Shown one piece after another: positions 43,561 to 50,993 of a stretch of DNA of 64,000 nt; position 1 is the first letter of the stretch, and every line of letters begins with the position of its first letter. The translations under genes were made by a program, and so were the position numbers. The notes beneath the pieces are model-generated. The model was not told the DNA's origin, searched no databases, and worked only from the letters and a program-made list of their open reading frames with translations. Origin of the DNA: Tenacibaculum pelagium (GTDB taxonomy: Bacteria > Bacteroidota > Bacteroidia > Flavobacteriales > Flavobacteriaceae); contig NZ_JACGLS010000001.1 of NCBI RefSeq assembly GCF_014062345.1, forward strand, positions 744,001 through 808,000, given 5' to 3'.

Positions 43561-43598
43561 AAAAAACCCTAAGTAACTGATACTTAGGGTTTTTTATT
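43561..43598 (+). terminator. Terminator of the tRNA-Arg gene
   Basis: A perfect 15-bp stem AAAAAACCCTAAGTA / TACTTAGGGTTTTTT with a 5-base loop. Confidence 0.92.
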
Positions 43599-43806
43599 GC
43601 TCAAAATAGAGGTCATGCGCTACAACACCACGAAAACACAATCAACTGTTTTTCAACAAATTAAAGATTCAACAAACAATAAAAAAGCGATTTATTACCC
43701 AAAAACTTCCCAATAAAAAGTTTACTTTTTTTTCAATATTCTTATCATAATATTTTTTGAAAAAAATTAAAAACTACAGTTATTTTAAAATCTCTATTTT
43801 TGACTC

Positions 43807-44022
43807 ATGGAACCAGCAAACCCAATATTCGTATTAACTCTACTAGTTTTAGGATTTTCATCTATGATTATCACTATTACTGGAATTATTAAAATTCTAA
43901 AAAATGATTTTAAAGGTGAAAAAGTAACTTGGATTCTCATTCTCATGATTGCTTTTATTGGTCCTATTCTTTATTTACTAAAAGGAAGAAAATTAATTGT
44001 AAAAAAGAATAAAGCTGTTTAA
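43807..44022 (+). CDS. PLDc_N-like two-span membrane protein
   Basis: 71 residues: an N-terminal span (FVLTLLVLGFSSMIITITGII), a short polar turn KILKNDFKGEKVTW, and a second span (ILILMIAFIGPILYLLKGRK) with a Lys-rich end. This fits the PLDc_N domain (PF13396) found alone in many small proteins. A -7-like TATTTTTG (43795-43802) sits only four bases before the ATG. First of a row of tiny membrane-protein ORFs. Confidence 0.75.
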   Translation: MEPANPIFVLTLLVLGFSSMIITITGIIKILKNDFKGEKVTWILILMIAFIGPILYLLKGRKLIVKKNKAV

Positions 44023-44047
44023 CTACCGATTTATCTATACTTGAATC

Positions 44048-44215
44048 ATGAATTCATCTAAAGCCATTAAATTTTTATTAGCCTTAATTATCACTTTATC
44101 CAGCATTACTTTTTTGTTTCTTTTCATAAAGCAATATTTAAGTAATGAATTAAGCGCAATTATAGTCTTATTGTTAACTCTTACTATATTCAAGAAACTT
44201 GCAGGTAAAATTTAA
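44048..44215 (+). CDS. 55-residue two-span membrane protein
   Basis: Two hydrophobic segments (IKFLLALIITLSSITFLFLF and AIIVLLLTLTIF) joined by KQYLSNELS and ending KKLAGKI. It starts 25 bases after the preceding PLDc_N-like gene. No family recognised. Confidence 0.5.
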   Translation: MNSSKAIKFLLALIITLSSITFLFLFIKQYLSNELSAIIVLLLTLTIFKKLAGKI

Positions 44216-44237
44216 AACCTACTCAATTTTTTGCTCT

Positions 44238-44333
44238 ATGCTAGAAATAAAATCTATTATCATAACTATAGTTGTTTTTATTATTGCATTTTTACTGACC
44301 GATCTACTAAAAAAGAAGAGAGACAATTATTAA
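44238..44333 (+). CDS. Possible 31-residue single-span micropeptide
   Basis: One membrane helix (SIIITIVVFIIAFLLTDLL) followed by KKKRDNY, a positive-inside tail. It is 22 bases after the previous ORF in the same direction. Could be real or chance; arrangement in a series supports it. Confidence 0.35.
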   Translation: MLEIKSIIITIVVFIIAFLLTDLLKKKRDNY

Positions 44334-44358
44334 CTACATTTTTTTTTATATTTAACTC

Positions 44359-44454
44359 ATGGATAACCTTCTTGATTTTATTTATAATATTTTAGACTTC
44401 TTTTTTTCGCCACCTGAATCTTTACCCAGAAAAAAGAAGAAACGCAAAAATTGA
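44359..44454 (+). CDS. Possible 31-residue micropeptide with basic tail
   Basis: MDNLLDFIYNILDFFF, SPPESLP, then a run of Lys/Arg (RKKKKRKN). Fourth member of the row, 25 bases after the previous one. Weakly supported on its own. Confidence 0.33.
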   Translation: MDNLLDFIYNILDFFFSPPESLPRKKKKRKN

Positions 44455-44558
44455 TTACACTTATTTTGAAAAAAACCAAACCCTGCTTCCCAACCACTTC
44501 CCGAAATAAAACTTAAACAACTAATAAACAGATGATTAATCCAATCAAAATAGTACTA

Positions 44559-44590
44559 TCGAGGTCACAAAAGCTTATCTTAATTGATGA
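44559..44590 (+). repeat. tRNA-Arg 3'-end copy 2 joined to a degraded terminator copy
   Basis: TCGAGGTCACAA (44559-44570) equals the tRNA end. Directly after it, AAGCTTATCTTAATTGATGA (44571-44590) matches 19 of 20 bases of the terminator at 45012-45031, but the stem has lost pairs. Confidence 0.65.
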
Positions 44591-44677
44591 TCTTTTTTCA
44601 TATATAAATATAGAAAAACAACCTCTTCCAATCACTTTAACAGACTTTTACTTTTTACACAATTGAAAAATCTAAAG

Positions 44678-44711
44678 TTATTTTTACGGCTTTCACTTAC
44701 TTATTTTACGG
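44678..44711 (+). promoter_or_regulatory. 22-bp-spaced direct repeats upstream of the double-glycine peptide gene
   Basis: TTATTTTTACGG (44678-44689) and CTTATTTTACGG (44700-44711); the ACGG cores are 22 bases apart, a spacing used by LytTR- and PhoB-type regulators, 60-95 bases before the ATG. Confidence 0.45.
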
Positions 44712-44773
44712 TTTTTTAAACCTACTTCACCAATTAACTACTTAATATTGAAAAAACTTAAAAACTATAAATT

Positions 44774-44986
44774 ATGTTAGAAAACATTTCAAGCTTAGGA
44801 ACAGTTTTATGCAAAACTGAACAAGAAATCATTAATGGTGGCGGATACGGTAAAGTTACTTGCGCTGATGGCTCTTCATTTAGTGCAACTGCAGAATCAA
44901 TGGACTCAGTAGTTACTGGTGGTGATCGTTGGTGTCGTGATCGTGGGGGGGCTAGTAATTATCTATATGTAGGTGAATTACAATAA
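44774..44986 (+). CDS. Bacteriocin-like peptide with double-glycine leader
   Basis: 70 residues. The start MLENISSLGTVLCKTEQEII-NGG has the L-x-x-x-E-Q-x-x-I-x-G-G layout of GG leaders cut by C39-peptidase ABC transporters. The rest (about 46 residues) contains two Cys (KVTC and DRWC), many Gly/Ser/Asp, and ends VGELQ. No transporter or modification enzyme lies beside it, so maturation would need distant genes. Monocistronic, flanked by a strong terminator and its degraded copy. Confidence 0.72.
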   Translation: MLENISSLGTVLCKTEQEIINGGGYGKVTCADGSSFSATAESMDSVVTGGDRWCRDRGGASNYLYVGELQ

Positions 44987-45008
44987 CCTCAAATCATTTT
45001 ATTGAAAT

Positions 45009-45040
45009 AAAAAGCTCATCTTAATTGATGAGCTTTTTTT
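45009..45040 (+). terminator. Terminator of the double-glycine peptide gene
   Basis: AAAAAGCTCATC-TTAATT-GATGAGCTTTTT stem plus T-run. Confidence 0.9.
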
Positions 45041-45064
45041 ATTTCTACAACAATACATGTTTCA

Positions 45065-45102
45065 TATAATAGAAAAGACCTTGAAACTTAATCCAAGGCC
45101 TT
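45065..45102. other. Unassigned hairpin in a gene-free stretch
   Basis: GAAAAGACCTTG / CCAAGGCCTTTCC folds with one mismatch and a T-rich flank on the minus strand. No gene ends here on that strand; the rest of 45103-45315 shows no gene or clear site. Confidence 0.35.
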
Positions 45103-45317
45103 TCCGTCTAACCAAACTTAGTATAAAAACTAACTACTACTATTTTAATCTCTTAAAATAAAGCTCCTCTTTTCGTATCACATTCTACTTACTAGGAGAA
45201 GCTTATATATTCACTTTAAGGGTAATTCTCTTATTTAATTAGCAAACATTTAAAACTCTTATTGTTCGCTTACATTATTATGACACCATTTTTTTTAATC
45301 GGTCACATAAAAACAAA

Positions 45318-45352
45318 AAAAAACTCAAAAAAAGTTATTTTTTGAGTTTTTT
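45318..45352 (-). terminator. Terminator of the tpiA-prmA-clpS unit
   Basis: AAAAACTCAAAAAA-AGTTA-TTTTTTGAGTTTTT; T-run on the minus strand directly after the 45351 stop. Confidence 0.82.
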
Positions 45353-45623
45353 AATATAAATATTTTCTTAAAAAAATTCGGTGTTCTGGTATTGACTTAT
45401 CATAACTCTCTACCAAAAGCTCTAGTATTTCTGGGGGGTTCACCCCTATTTCTTTTTTTGACTTGTATTTTGAAACATACAAATTAAAATCATCATTATT
45501 TTTTTCAAAAATTAAAAAATGTTGCTCATTTAAAACTGAAAAACAAATTTGGTCTCCTGAAAAAGCACCCGATTCATCTTTTTTAAATTCAGAAAAACCG
45601 TAATATCTAAAAACGTTTTCCAT
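45351..45623 (-). CDS. Hypothetical protein downstream of clpS
   Basis: 90 residues with no leader or membrane span: ENVFRYYGFSEFKKDESGAFSGDQICFSVLN, then FLIFEKNNDDFNLYVSKYKS and a helical end. No family recognised. It follows clpS by one base, so it is surely co-transcribed and may relate to proteolysis or translation; that is only a positional hint. Confidence 0.65.
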   Translation of the reverse strand: MENVFRYYGFSEFKKDESGAFSGDQICFSVLNEQHFLIFEKNNDDFNLYVSKYKSKKEIGVNPPEILELLVESYDKSIPEHRIFLRKYLY

Positions 45624-45624
45624 A

Positions 45625-45900
45625 TTAAACGATCTCAGCAGATAAACCTAATTGTAATAACTTAGAACATTTAGGCTCTAAATCTTTATACTCTCCTGTT
45701 TTTACAGCACATTTACCTTTATAATGCACCAAAATAGTACACTGCTCAGCTTGTTCTAATGTATGATCACAAACACTTACCAAACTATCAATTACAAAAT
45801 CAAACGTATTTACATCATCATTATGTAAAACAATTTCATACTTTCTTGTTTCTTGAATCAAAACATCTAGCTCTTCCTGTATTTTTTCAATCGTACTCAT
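45625..45900 (-). CDS. clpS: ATP-dependent Clp protease adaptor ClpS
   Basis: 91 residues. YEIVLHNDDVNTFDFVIDSLVSVCDHTLEQAEQCTILVHYKGKC is the ClpS core, including the N-D-D motif that binds N-degrons and the H-Y-x-G-x-x segment contacting the Clp ATPase. It delivers N-end-rule substrates to the ClpAP- or ClpCP-type protease. Five bases after prmA. Confidence 0.94.
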   Translation of the reverse strand: MSTIEKIQEELDVLIQETRKYEIVLHNDDVNTFDFVIDSLVSVCDHTLEQAEQCTILVHYKGKCAVKTGEYKDLEPKCSKLLQLGLSAEIV

Positions 45901-45905
45901 TTACT

Positions 45906-46739
45906 CTATTTTTGATATTGCAAAGCTACCCAATTATTTCTTTCGATGGTTTTATTTAATGTTAAACCATATTTCGACACTTCTGCATCTATAATTGGAA
46001 TGTCTTCACTATAAAATCCACTTAATAATAAAACTCCGTTTTCATTTAAGCAACTTGTATAAATACTCATATCACCTAACAAAATATTTCGATTAATATT
46101 TGCGATGATTATATCGTATTTTTTATCTTTTAAAAGTGAAGATTCACCTTCGTATACTGATATATTTTTACAATTATTTCTCTGAACATTTTCTACCGAA
46201 TTTTCATAACACCAAGCATCAATATCAATAGCATCGATAGGATTTGCTCCTTTCATTTCAGCAAAAATTGCTAAAATTCCAGTTCCACACCCCATATCTA
46301 ACACCTTTTTATTCTCAACATCTAAATTAATTAAATGCTGCACCATCATATGTGTAGTCTCGTGATGACCTGTACCAAAACTCATTTTTGGCTCTATTAC
46401 GATATCGTATTTTAAATTCGGGTTTTCATGAAAAGGCGCTCTTATACTTACTAAATCATCAACTTGAATTGGGTTAAAATTCTTTTCCCATTCAGCATTC
46501 CAATTGGTTTGCTCGATCTCTTTATGAGTGAAATCAATTTTAAATTCTTCTGATTTTAAAGCAAAAACATTTGCTAAAACGTCTTGACTCCAATCTTGTT
46601 TCTGAATATAAGCAGTAACTCCATTATCATTTTCCACAAAGCTTTCAAAACCTACCATACCTAACTCTGCAATTAAAATTTCGGTTGCTGGTTCTTTTGG
46701 ACTTACCTCGAAATTATATTCTATATAAATATTATCCAT
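45906..46739 (-). CDS. prmA: Ribosomal protein L11 methyltransferase
   Basis: 277 residues. The N-terminal substrate-binding domain (YIEYNFEVSPKEPATEILIAEL) is followed by the SAM-binding core: KMSFGTGHHETTHMM, KKVLDMGCGTGILAIFAEMKGA and DIIIANINRNILL. It methylates ribosomal protein L11 in the cytoplasm. The start shares one base with the tpiA stop (TAATG). Confidence 0.95.
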   Translation of the reverse strand: MDNIYIEYNFEVSPKEPATEILIAELGMVGFESFVENDNGVTAYIQKQDWSQDVLANVFALKSEEFKIDFTHKEIEQTNWNAEWEKNFNPIQVDDLVSIRAPFHENPNLKYDIVIEPKMSFGTGHHETTHMMVQHLINLDVENKKVLDMGCGTGILAIFAEMKGANPIDAIDIDAWCYENSVENVQRNNCKNISVYEGESSLLKDKKYDIIIANINRNILLGDMSIYTSCLNENGVLLLSGFYSEDIPIIDAEVSKYGLTLNKTIERNNWVALQYQK

Positions 46740-47497
46740 TAAATTGATTTAATAATCGCTAAAAAATCTTCAGCCTTTAAAGCTGCCCCACCTATTAAAC
46801 CTCCATCAACATCTTGCTTAGAAAAAATTTCTTTTGCGTTTGCTGGTTTTACGCTACCTCCGTATAAAATTGAAATTTCATTAGCCACAGTAGCTCCATA
46901 CTCTTTAGTCATGATTTCTCTAACAAATGCATGCATTTCTTGCGCCTGCTCTGGAGAAGCGGTTTCTCCTGTTCCTATTGCCCAAACTGGTTCATAAGCT
47001 AAAACAATTTTAGAAAAGTCTTCTTTTTTAAGATGAAACAGTCCTTTTTTCAACTGACTTTCAACAACATTAAAATGATTACCCGACTTTCTATCTTCTA
47101 ATAATTCTCCGAAACAAAAAATAATTTCTAAATTATTCTCTAACGCAGCATCAACTTTTTCAGCTAATAATGCATCAGACTCTCCAAAATATTCTCTCCT
47201 TTCAGAATGCCCTAGAATAACAATATCCACTCCTATATCAGTTAACATATCAGCCGACACCTCTCCTGTAAATGCACCGCTTTTTGACTGATGCATATTC
47301 TGAGCCGCAACTTCTATACTCGACTTTTTAGTTCTTTTTATTGCAGTATTTAAATTAACAAAACTAGGAGCTATAATCACCCTAGTATTATCATTTAAAC
47401 CATCTTTTACTCCTTTCTTAATTCCTTTAATAAGCTTTTTAGCTTCATCAAGGTTTTTATTCATCTTCCAGTTACCTGCAACGATTTTTTGTCTCAC
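46739..47497 (-). CDS. tpiA: Triose-phosphate isomerase
   Basis: 252 residues. Catalytic residues are seen in AGNWKMN (Lys), LGHSERREYFGE (His) and LAYEPVWAIGTG (Glu and the flexible lid), with the phosphate-binding ILYGGSVKPANA and GGLIGGAAL loops. Interconverts DHAP and glyceraldehyde 3-phosphate. It lies 21 bases after a thioredoxin-like gene. Confidence 0.97.
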   Translation of the reverse strand: MRQKIVAGNWKMNKNLDEAKKLIKGIKKGVKDGLNDNTRVIIAPSFVNLNTAIKRTKKSSIEVAAQNMHQSKSGAFTGEVSADMLTDIGVDIVILGHSERREYFGESDALLAEKVDAALENNLEIIFCFGELLEDRKSGNHFNVVESQLKKGLFHLKKEDFSKIVLAYEPVWAIGTGETASPEQAQEMHAFVREIMTKEYGATVANEISILYGGSVKPANAKEIFSKQDVDGGLIGGAALKAEDFLAIIKSI

Positions 47498-47518
47498 TAT
47501 ATTTTATTTTTGATTTTA

Positions 47519-48010
47519 TTATTCTTTTAATGCAGCAGCAATTCTTGGATCTCCTGGTTCGGTTGCACTTGCCAACGAAACAATACCCAATTCATTAACT
47601 ACCATATAACTTGGAATATCTTTAATTCCTAAGCTAGAAGCAAAACCTCCTTTTAGAGCTGTTGGTAAGAAATAATGTTGTCCTTCTATATTAAAGAATC
47701 TTTCAATTCCTTTTTTCCATTGTGGAATTGTTTTATCTATTGATAAAAAGATAAAAACCACATCTGGATTCTCTGCTTTTAATTTTTTAACTGTTGGTAT
47801 TCCTGAAATACATTCACTACACCATGAAGCACAAACTTCAATCATCATCTTTTTCCCTTTATTCTTTTCAAGAATCCCTTTAAATGTCGTTGGGCTTTCA
47901 TCAATGGTTAAAAACTGTTCATTTAAAGCTTCTAATGGAAAAGCTGATGGTTTTTCTGTGTTACAAGACACTAAAAAAACGAATACTAATGCATAAATTA
48001 CTCTTTTCAT
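47519..48010 (-). CDS. TlpA-like thioredoxin-fold lipoprotein (CSEC active site)
   Basis: 163 residues; lipobox FLVSC (Cys 16). The thioredoxin fold has VCASWCSECISGIP, a full CxxC motif, and the cis-Pro region KDIPSYMVV. Likely an envelope disulfide reductase or a resistance factor like other TlpA/ResA proteins. Third of three tandem paralogues sharing EALNE/D, EILxxNKGKK and HYF segments; it directly precedes tpiA. Confidence 0.85.
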   Translation of the reverse strand: MKRVIYALVFVFLVSCNTEKPSAFPLEALNEQFLTIDESPTTFKGILEKNKGKKMMIEVCASWCSECISGIPTVKKLKAENPDVVFIFLSIDKTIPQWKKGIERFFNIEGQHYFLPTALKGGFASSLGIKDIPSYMVVNELGIVSLASATEPGDPRIAAALKE

Positions 48011-48055
48011 CTAAATGTTATTTAAGGGATTAAATAATTTTATAGCTAAAATACG

Positions 48056-48550
48056 TTATTTTTTTTCTAAGCTATTGATAATTGATTCATCGGTTGCTTT
48101 TGTTGCGTTAAATACAACGATTTTTCCTTGTTCATCTATAACCAAATAACGAGGAATCCAATTTAAGCCTAAAAAATTACCAAAAGCACCTTTCCATCCT
48201 GATTGCATAAAATAATGCTGTCCTTTTATTTTTAATCGCTCAACTCCAGCTTTCCATGATTCTAAATCTCTATCTAGCGACAAAAACACATAACTGATTT
48301 CTGGGTTTTCTTCTTGTATCTTTTTTACATCTGGTAAACTTTGTAAACAATCGGTACACCAAGACGCCCAAACATCAATTAAAATTTTCTTTCCCTTATT
48401 TTCACTTAAAATTTCACTGAATGTAGTTTCATCATTATTCATGGAAATAAAAACATCATTTAATGCTTCTTTTGAAAACTCAGTTTCATTTTTAACTGAA
48501 CAATTCAATAATAACAATCCTACAAATAATACTATTACACTTTTTTTCAT
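48056..48550 (-). CDS. TlpA-like thioredoxin-fold lipoprotein (CTDC active site)
   Basis: 164 residues; lipobox LLLNC (Cys 17). DVWASWCTDCLQSLPDVKK is an intact redox site; the cis-Pro is in NWIPRYLVIDEQGK. Close paralogue of both neighbours and probably co-transcribed with them. The substrate is unknown. Confidence 0.85.
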   Translation of the reverse strand: MKKSVIVLFVGLLLLNCSVKNETEFSKEALNDVFISMNNDETTFSEILSENKGKKILIDVWASWCTDCLQSLPDVKKIQEENPEISYVFLSLDRDLESWKAGVERLKIKGQHYFMQSGWKGAFGNFLGLNWIPRYLVIDEQGKIVVFNATKATDESIINSLEKK

Positions 48551-48553
48551 CTT

Positions 48554-49036
48554 TTAATCTATCTTGTTTTTTAACCTATCTGAAACACTTGATGATTTAT
48601 AAAGTAAAATTTTTCCGTTTTTATCTAAAATCAAAAACCTTGGGATTGTTTTTAGTTTTAAAAATTCTCCCAACTGACCTTTTCCTTTCTTTGGAATATA
48701 ATAATGATTTCCTTTTACTTTAATATCTTCAAGTCCTCTTTTCCAGTCGTGATAAGAGTGATCTACTGACAAAAAAATGTAGTTTATTTCTGAGTTTTCT
48801 TTTTGAAAAGCAATTACATCATCAAAACTATCTTGACTTACCGGGCAGTAGGTAGCAAATATTTGAATAAAAGTTTTCTTACCTTTATTATTTTTTAAAA
48901 TTTCACTTAAAGTAATAGGCTCTCTATTTAACGTTAACAATTCTTCGTTTAAAGCTTCAGAATTAAAATTCTTAGGCTGAAAAACCGCACAACTACTTAA
49001 CAATATTACTCCAACAAAAAACAATAAAAATCTCAT
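48554..49036 (-). CDS. TlpA-like lipoprotein with degenerate active site (CPVS)
   Basis: 160 residues; lipobox LLSSC (Cys 16). At the redox site it reads FATYCPVSQDSF, so the second Cys is Ser, leaving one thiol. Other features (SEALNEELL, EILKNNKGKK, KTIPRFLILDKNGKILLY) match its two paralogues. It may be a monothiol, binding or inactive partner. One base separates it from the permease gene. Confidence 0.82.
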   Translation of the reverse strand: MRFLLFFVGVILLSSCAVFQPKNFNSEALNEELLTLNREPITLSEILKNNKGKKTFIQIFATYCPVSQDSFDDVIAFQKENSEINYIFLSVDHSYHDWKRGLEDIKVKGNHYYIPKKGKGQLGEFLKLKTIPRFLILDKNGKILLYKSSSVSDRLKNKID

Positions 49037-49037
49037 A

Positions 49038-50114
49038 TTAACTTAATCTTATTCTCGGGTCTAACCAACTATAAATTACATCAACTAAAATATTAATTAT
49101 AATAAACAGTGTTGCTACAACTAATACAGAACCCATAATTACAGGTAAATCGAGCGTATTTAATGAATTTACAATCTCTTTACCTAATCCGTTCCAATTA
49201 AAAATATATTCCACAAAAACCGCACCAGCTAACATAGAAGCAAACCAACCTGAAATTGCCGTTACAACTGGATTTAAAGAGTTTTTTAAGGCGTGCTTTT
49301 TAATTACCTGATACATGGTTAATCCTTTTGCTTTTGCAGTACGAATATAATCTTGACTCATGGTTTCTAATAACGAGTTTCTCATTAACTGAATTACTAC
49401 TGCTAAAGGGCGGATACCTAAGACTATTGCTGGTAGTAATAAGTTTTTCCACTGTATATGCATTCCTTCTCCAAAATCATGAACTTCATATAAACTTCCC
49501 GTCATTTCTAACCCCGTGTACTCATGCAATACAAAACCAAAAAACCAAGCAAACAATATTGCTGAAAAGAAAGACGGCACACTCATTCCTAAAGTACTTA
49601 TCACCGCTATAATTCTATCGAAAAAAGTATCTTTATATAATGCTGATAAAACTCCTAAAACGATTCCCAATGCTAACGCTATAACAATAGCTAAAATTGC
49701 TAAAACAGCTGTATTGGGTAATGTTTCAGCTATAACTTCTGATACATTTTTTCCGTTTTTCTGAAAGGATTCACGCAAATATGGATACTTAAAAACTACT
49801 GAAGTGCTTCCAATATCAAATCTTTTTTGGTATTGATATTTTTCATCAGACAAATACGTGTAATCGTTTTTATTGTCACTATGAAATGATACCGGAGACA
49901 CATCATTTAAATAGTATAAATACTGTGTAAATACTGGCTTATCAAAACCATACTTCTTTCTAATATTTTGTAACTGCTCAGTATCTTCTCGTTGATCTAA
50001 CATCATTCTTGCAGGATCTCCAGGCAGCACATTAAATAAAAAGAAAATAACTGTAACCACTCCGAAAAGGGTTAAAAATCCGTAGAAAATTTTGTTGATT
50101 ATATATTGAAACAT
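49038..50114 (-). CDS. ABC transporter permease, DppB/OppB type
   Basis: 358 residues from ATG 50114; the longer frame starts with TTG. The N-terminal span (FLTLFGVVTVIFFLFNVLPGDPARMML) is the OppB/DppB signature, an unusually long periplasmic loop (about 60-140) follows, then the core spans. The EAA-like loop is DYIRTAKAKGLTMYQVIKKHALKNSLNPVV. Imports peptides or nickel-type ligands with a partner permease, ATPases and binding protein that are not nearby; so it is an orphan permease here. Confidence 0.88.
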   Translation of the reverse strand: MFQYIINKIFYGFLTLFGVVTVIFFLFNVLPGDPARMMLDQREDTEQLQNIRKKYGFDKPVFTQYLYYLNDVSPVSFHSDNKNDYTYLSDEKYQYQKRFDIGSTSVVFKYPYLRESFQKNGKNVSEVIAETLPNTAVLAILAIVIALALGIVLGVLSALYKDTFFDRIIAVISTLGMSVPSFFSAILFAWFFGFVLHEYTGLEMTGSLYEVHDFGEGMHIQWKNLLLPAIVLGIRPLAVVIQLMRNSLLETMSQDYIRTAKAKGLTMYQVIKKHALKNSLNPVVTAISGWFASMLAGAVFVEYIFNWNGLGKEIVNSLNTLDLPVIMGSVLVVATLFIIINILVDVIYSWLDPRIRLS

Positions 50115-50149
50115 TGATAACAAAGATAATAGAAAGTGTTAAAAAAGTG

Positions 50150-50157
50150 TACTTTTG
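50150..50157 (+). promoter_or_regulatory. -7 element of pyrF
   Basis: TACTTTTG matches TAnnTTTG, 20 bases before the pyrF ATG; no TTG at -33. Confidence 0.4.
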
Positions 50158-50177
50158 TATAACTTTTACAACAACAC

Positions 50178-50990
50178 ATGACAACACAACAATTAGTTAA
50201 CGAAATTCGAAAAAAGAAATCGTTTTTATGCATCGGCTTAGATGTTGATTTAACTAAAATACCGCAACACTTACTAAAAGAAGAAGATCCAATATTCGCT
50301 TTCAACAAAGAAATTATTGACGCAACACATCATCTTTGCGTAGCTTATAAACCGAATACTGCTTTTTATGAAGCCTACGGTTTAAAAGGATGGAAAGCTC
50401 TTGAAAAAACAATTAATTATATTAACGAAAAACATCCTGAAATTTTCACAATTGCAGATGCTAAACGTGGTGATATAGGAAATACCTCAACCATGTATGC
50501 TAAAGCTTTTTTTGAAGATTTATCTTTTGATAGCGTTACTGTTGCTCCGTATATGGGTAAGGATTCTGTTGAGCCTTTTTTAGCTTTTGAAAATAAACAT
50601 ACCATTATGTTAGCTTTAACTTCTAACCAAGGTGCTTTTGACTTCCAGACAAAAACTATTGAAGGTAAAGAGTTATATAAACAAGTTTTAGAAACTTCTA
50701 AATCTTGGAAAAACTCAGAAAACCTAATGTATGTAGTCGGAGCTACCAAGGCCGAATATTTTAGTGAAATCAGAAAAATAATTCCAAACTCTTTTTTATT
50801 AGTCCCTGGAGTTGGAGCTCAAGGAGGTAATTTACAAGAGGTTTGTAAATACGGTTTATCTGAAAACATCGGTTTATTAATCAATTCTTCTCGTGGAATT
50901 ATCTACGCTTCTAACAAAAATGATTTTGCTGCTGCAGCTGCTAAAAAAGCAGAAGAATTACAGAATCAGATGGCAGAAATCTTAAATTAA
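50178..50990 (+). CDS. pyrF: Orotidine 5'-phosphate decarboxylase (type 2)
   Basis: 270 residues, the longer type 2 form. [41 protein letters not shown] and the catalytic [13 protein letters not shown] are diagnostic, with [11 protein letters not shown] near the phosphate site. Converts OMP to UMP. It is divergent from the permease gene and three bases upstream of the next gene. Confidence 0.95.
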   Translation: MTTQQLVNEIRKKKSFLCIGLDVDLTKIPQHLLKEEDPIFAFNKEIIDATHHLCVAYKPNTAFYEAYGLKGWKALEKTINYINEKHPEIFTIADAKRGDIGNTSTMYAKAFFEDLSFDSVTVAPYMGKDSVEPFLAFENKHTIMLALTSNQGAFDFQTKTIEGKELYKQVLETSKSWKNSENLMYVVGATKAEYFSEIRKIIPNSFLLVPGVGAQGGNLQEVCKYGLSENIGLLINSSRGIIYASNKNDFAAAAAKKAEELQNQMAEILN

Positions 50991-50993
50991 AAT

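Noticed and set aside
44774..44986. Pediocin-type class IIa bacteriocin, from GYGKVTC
   Set aside because: The YGNGV motif is not present and the Cys spacing differs; only the double-glycine leader is supported.
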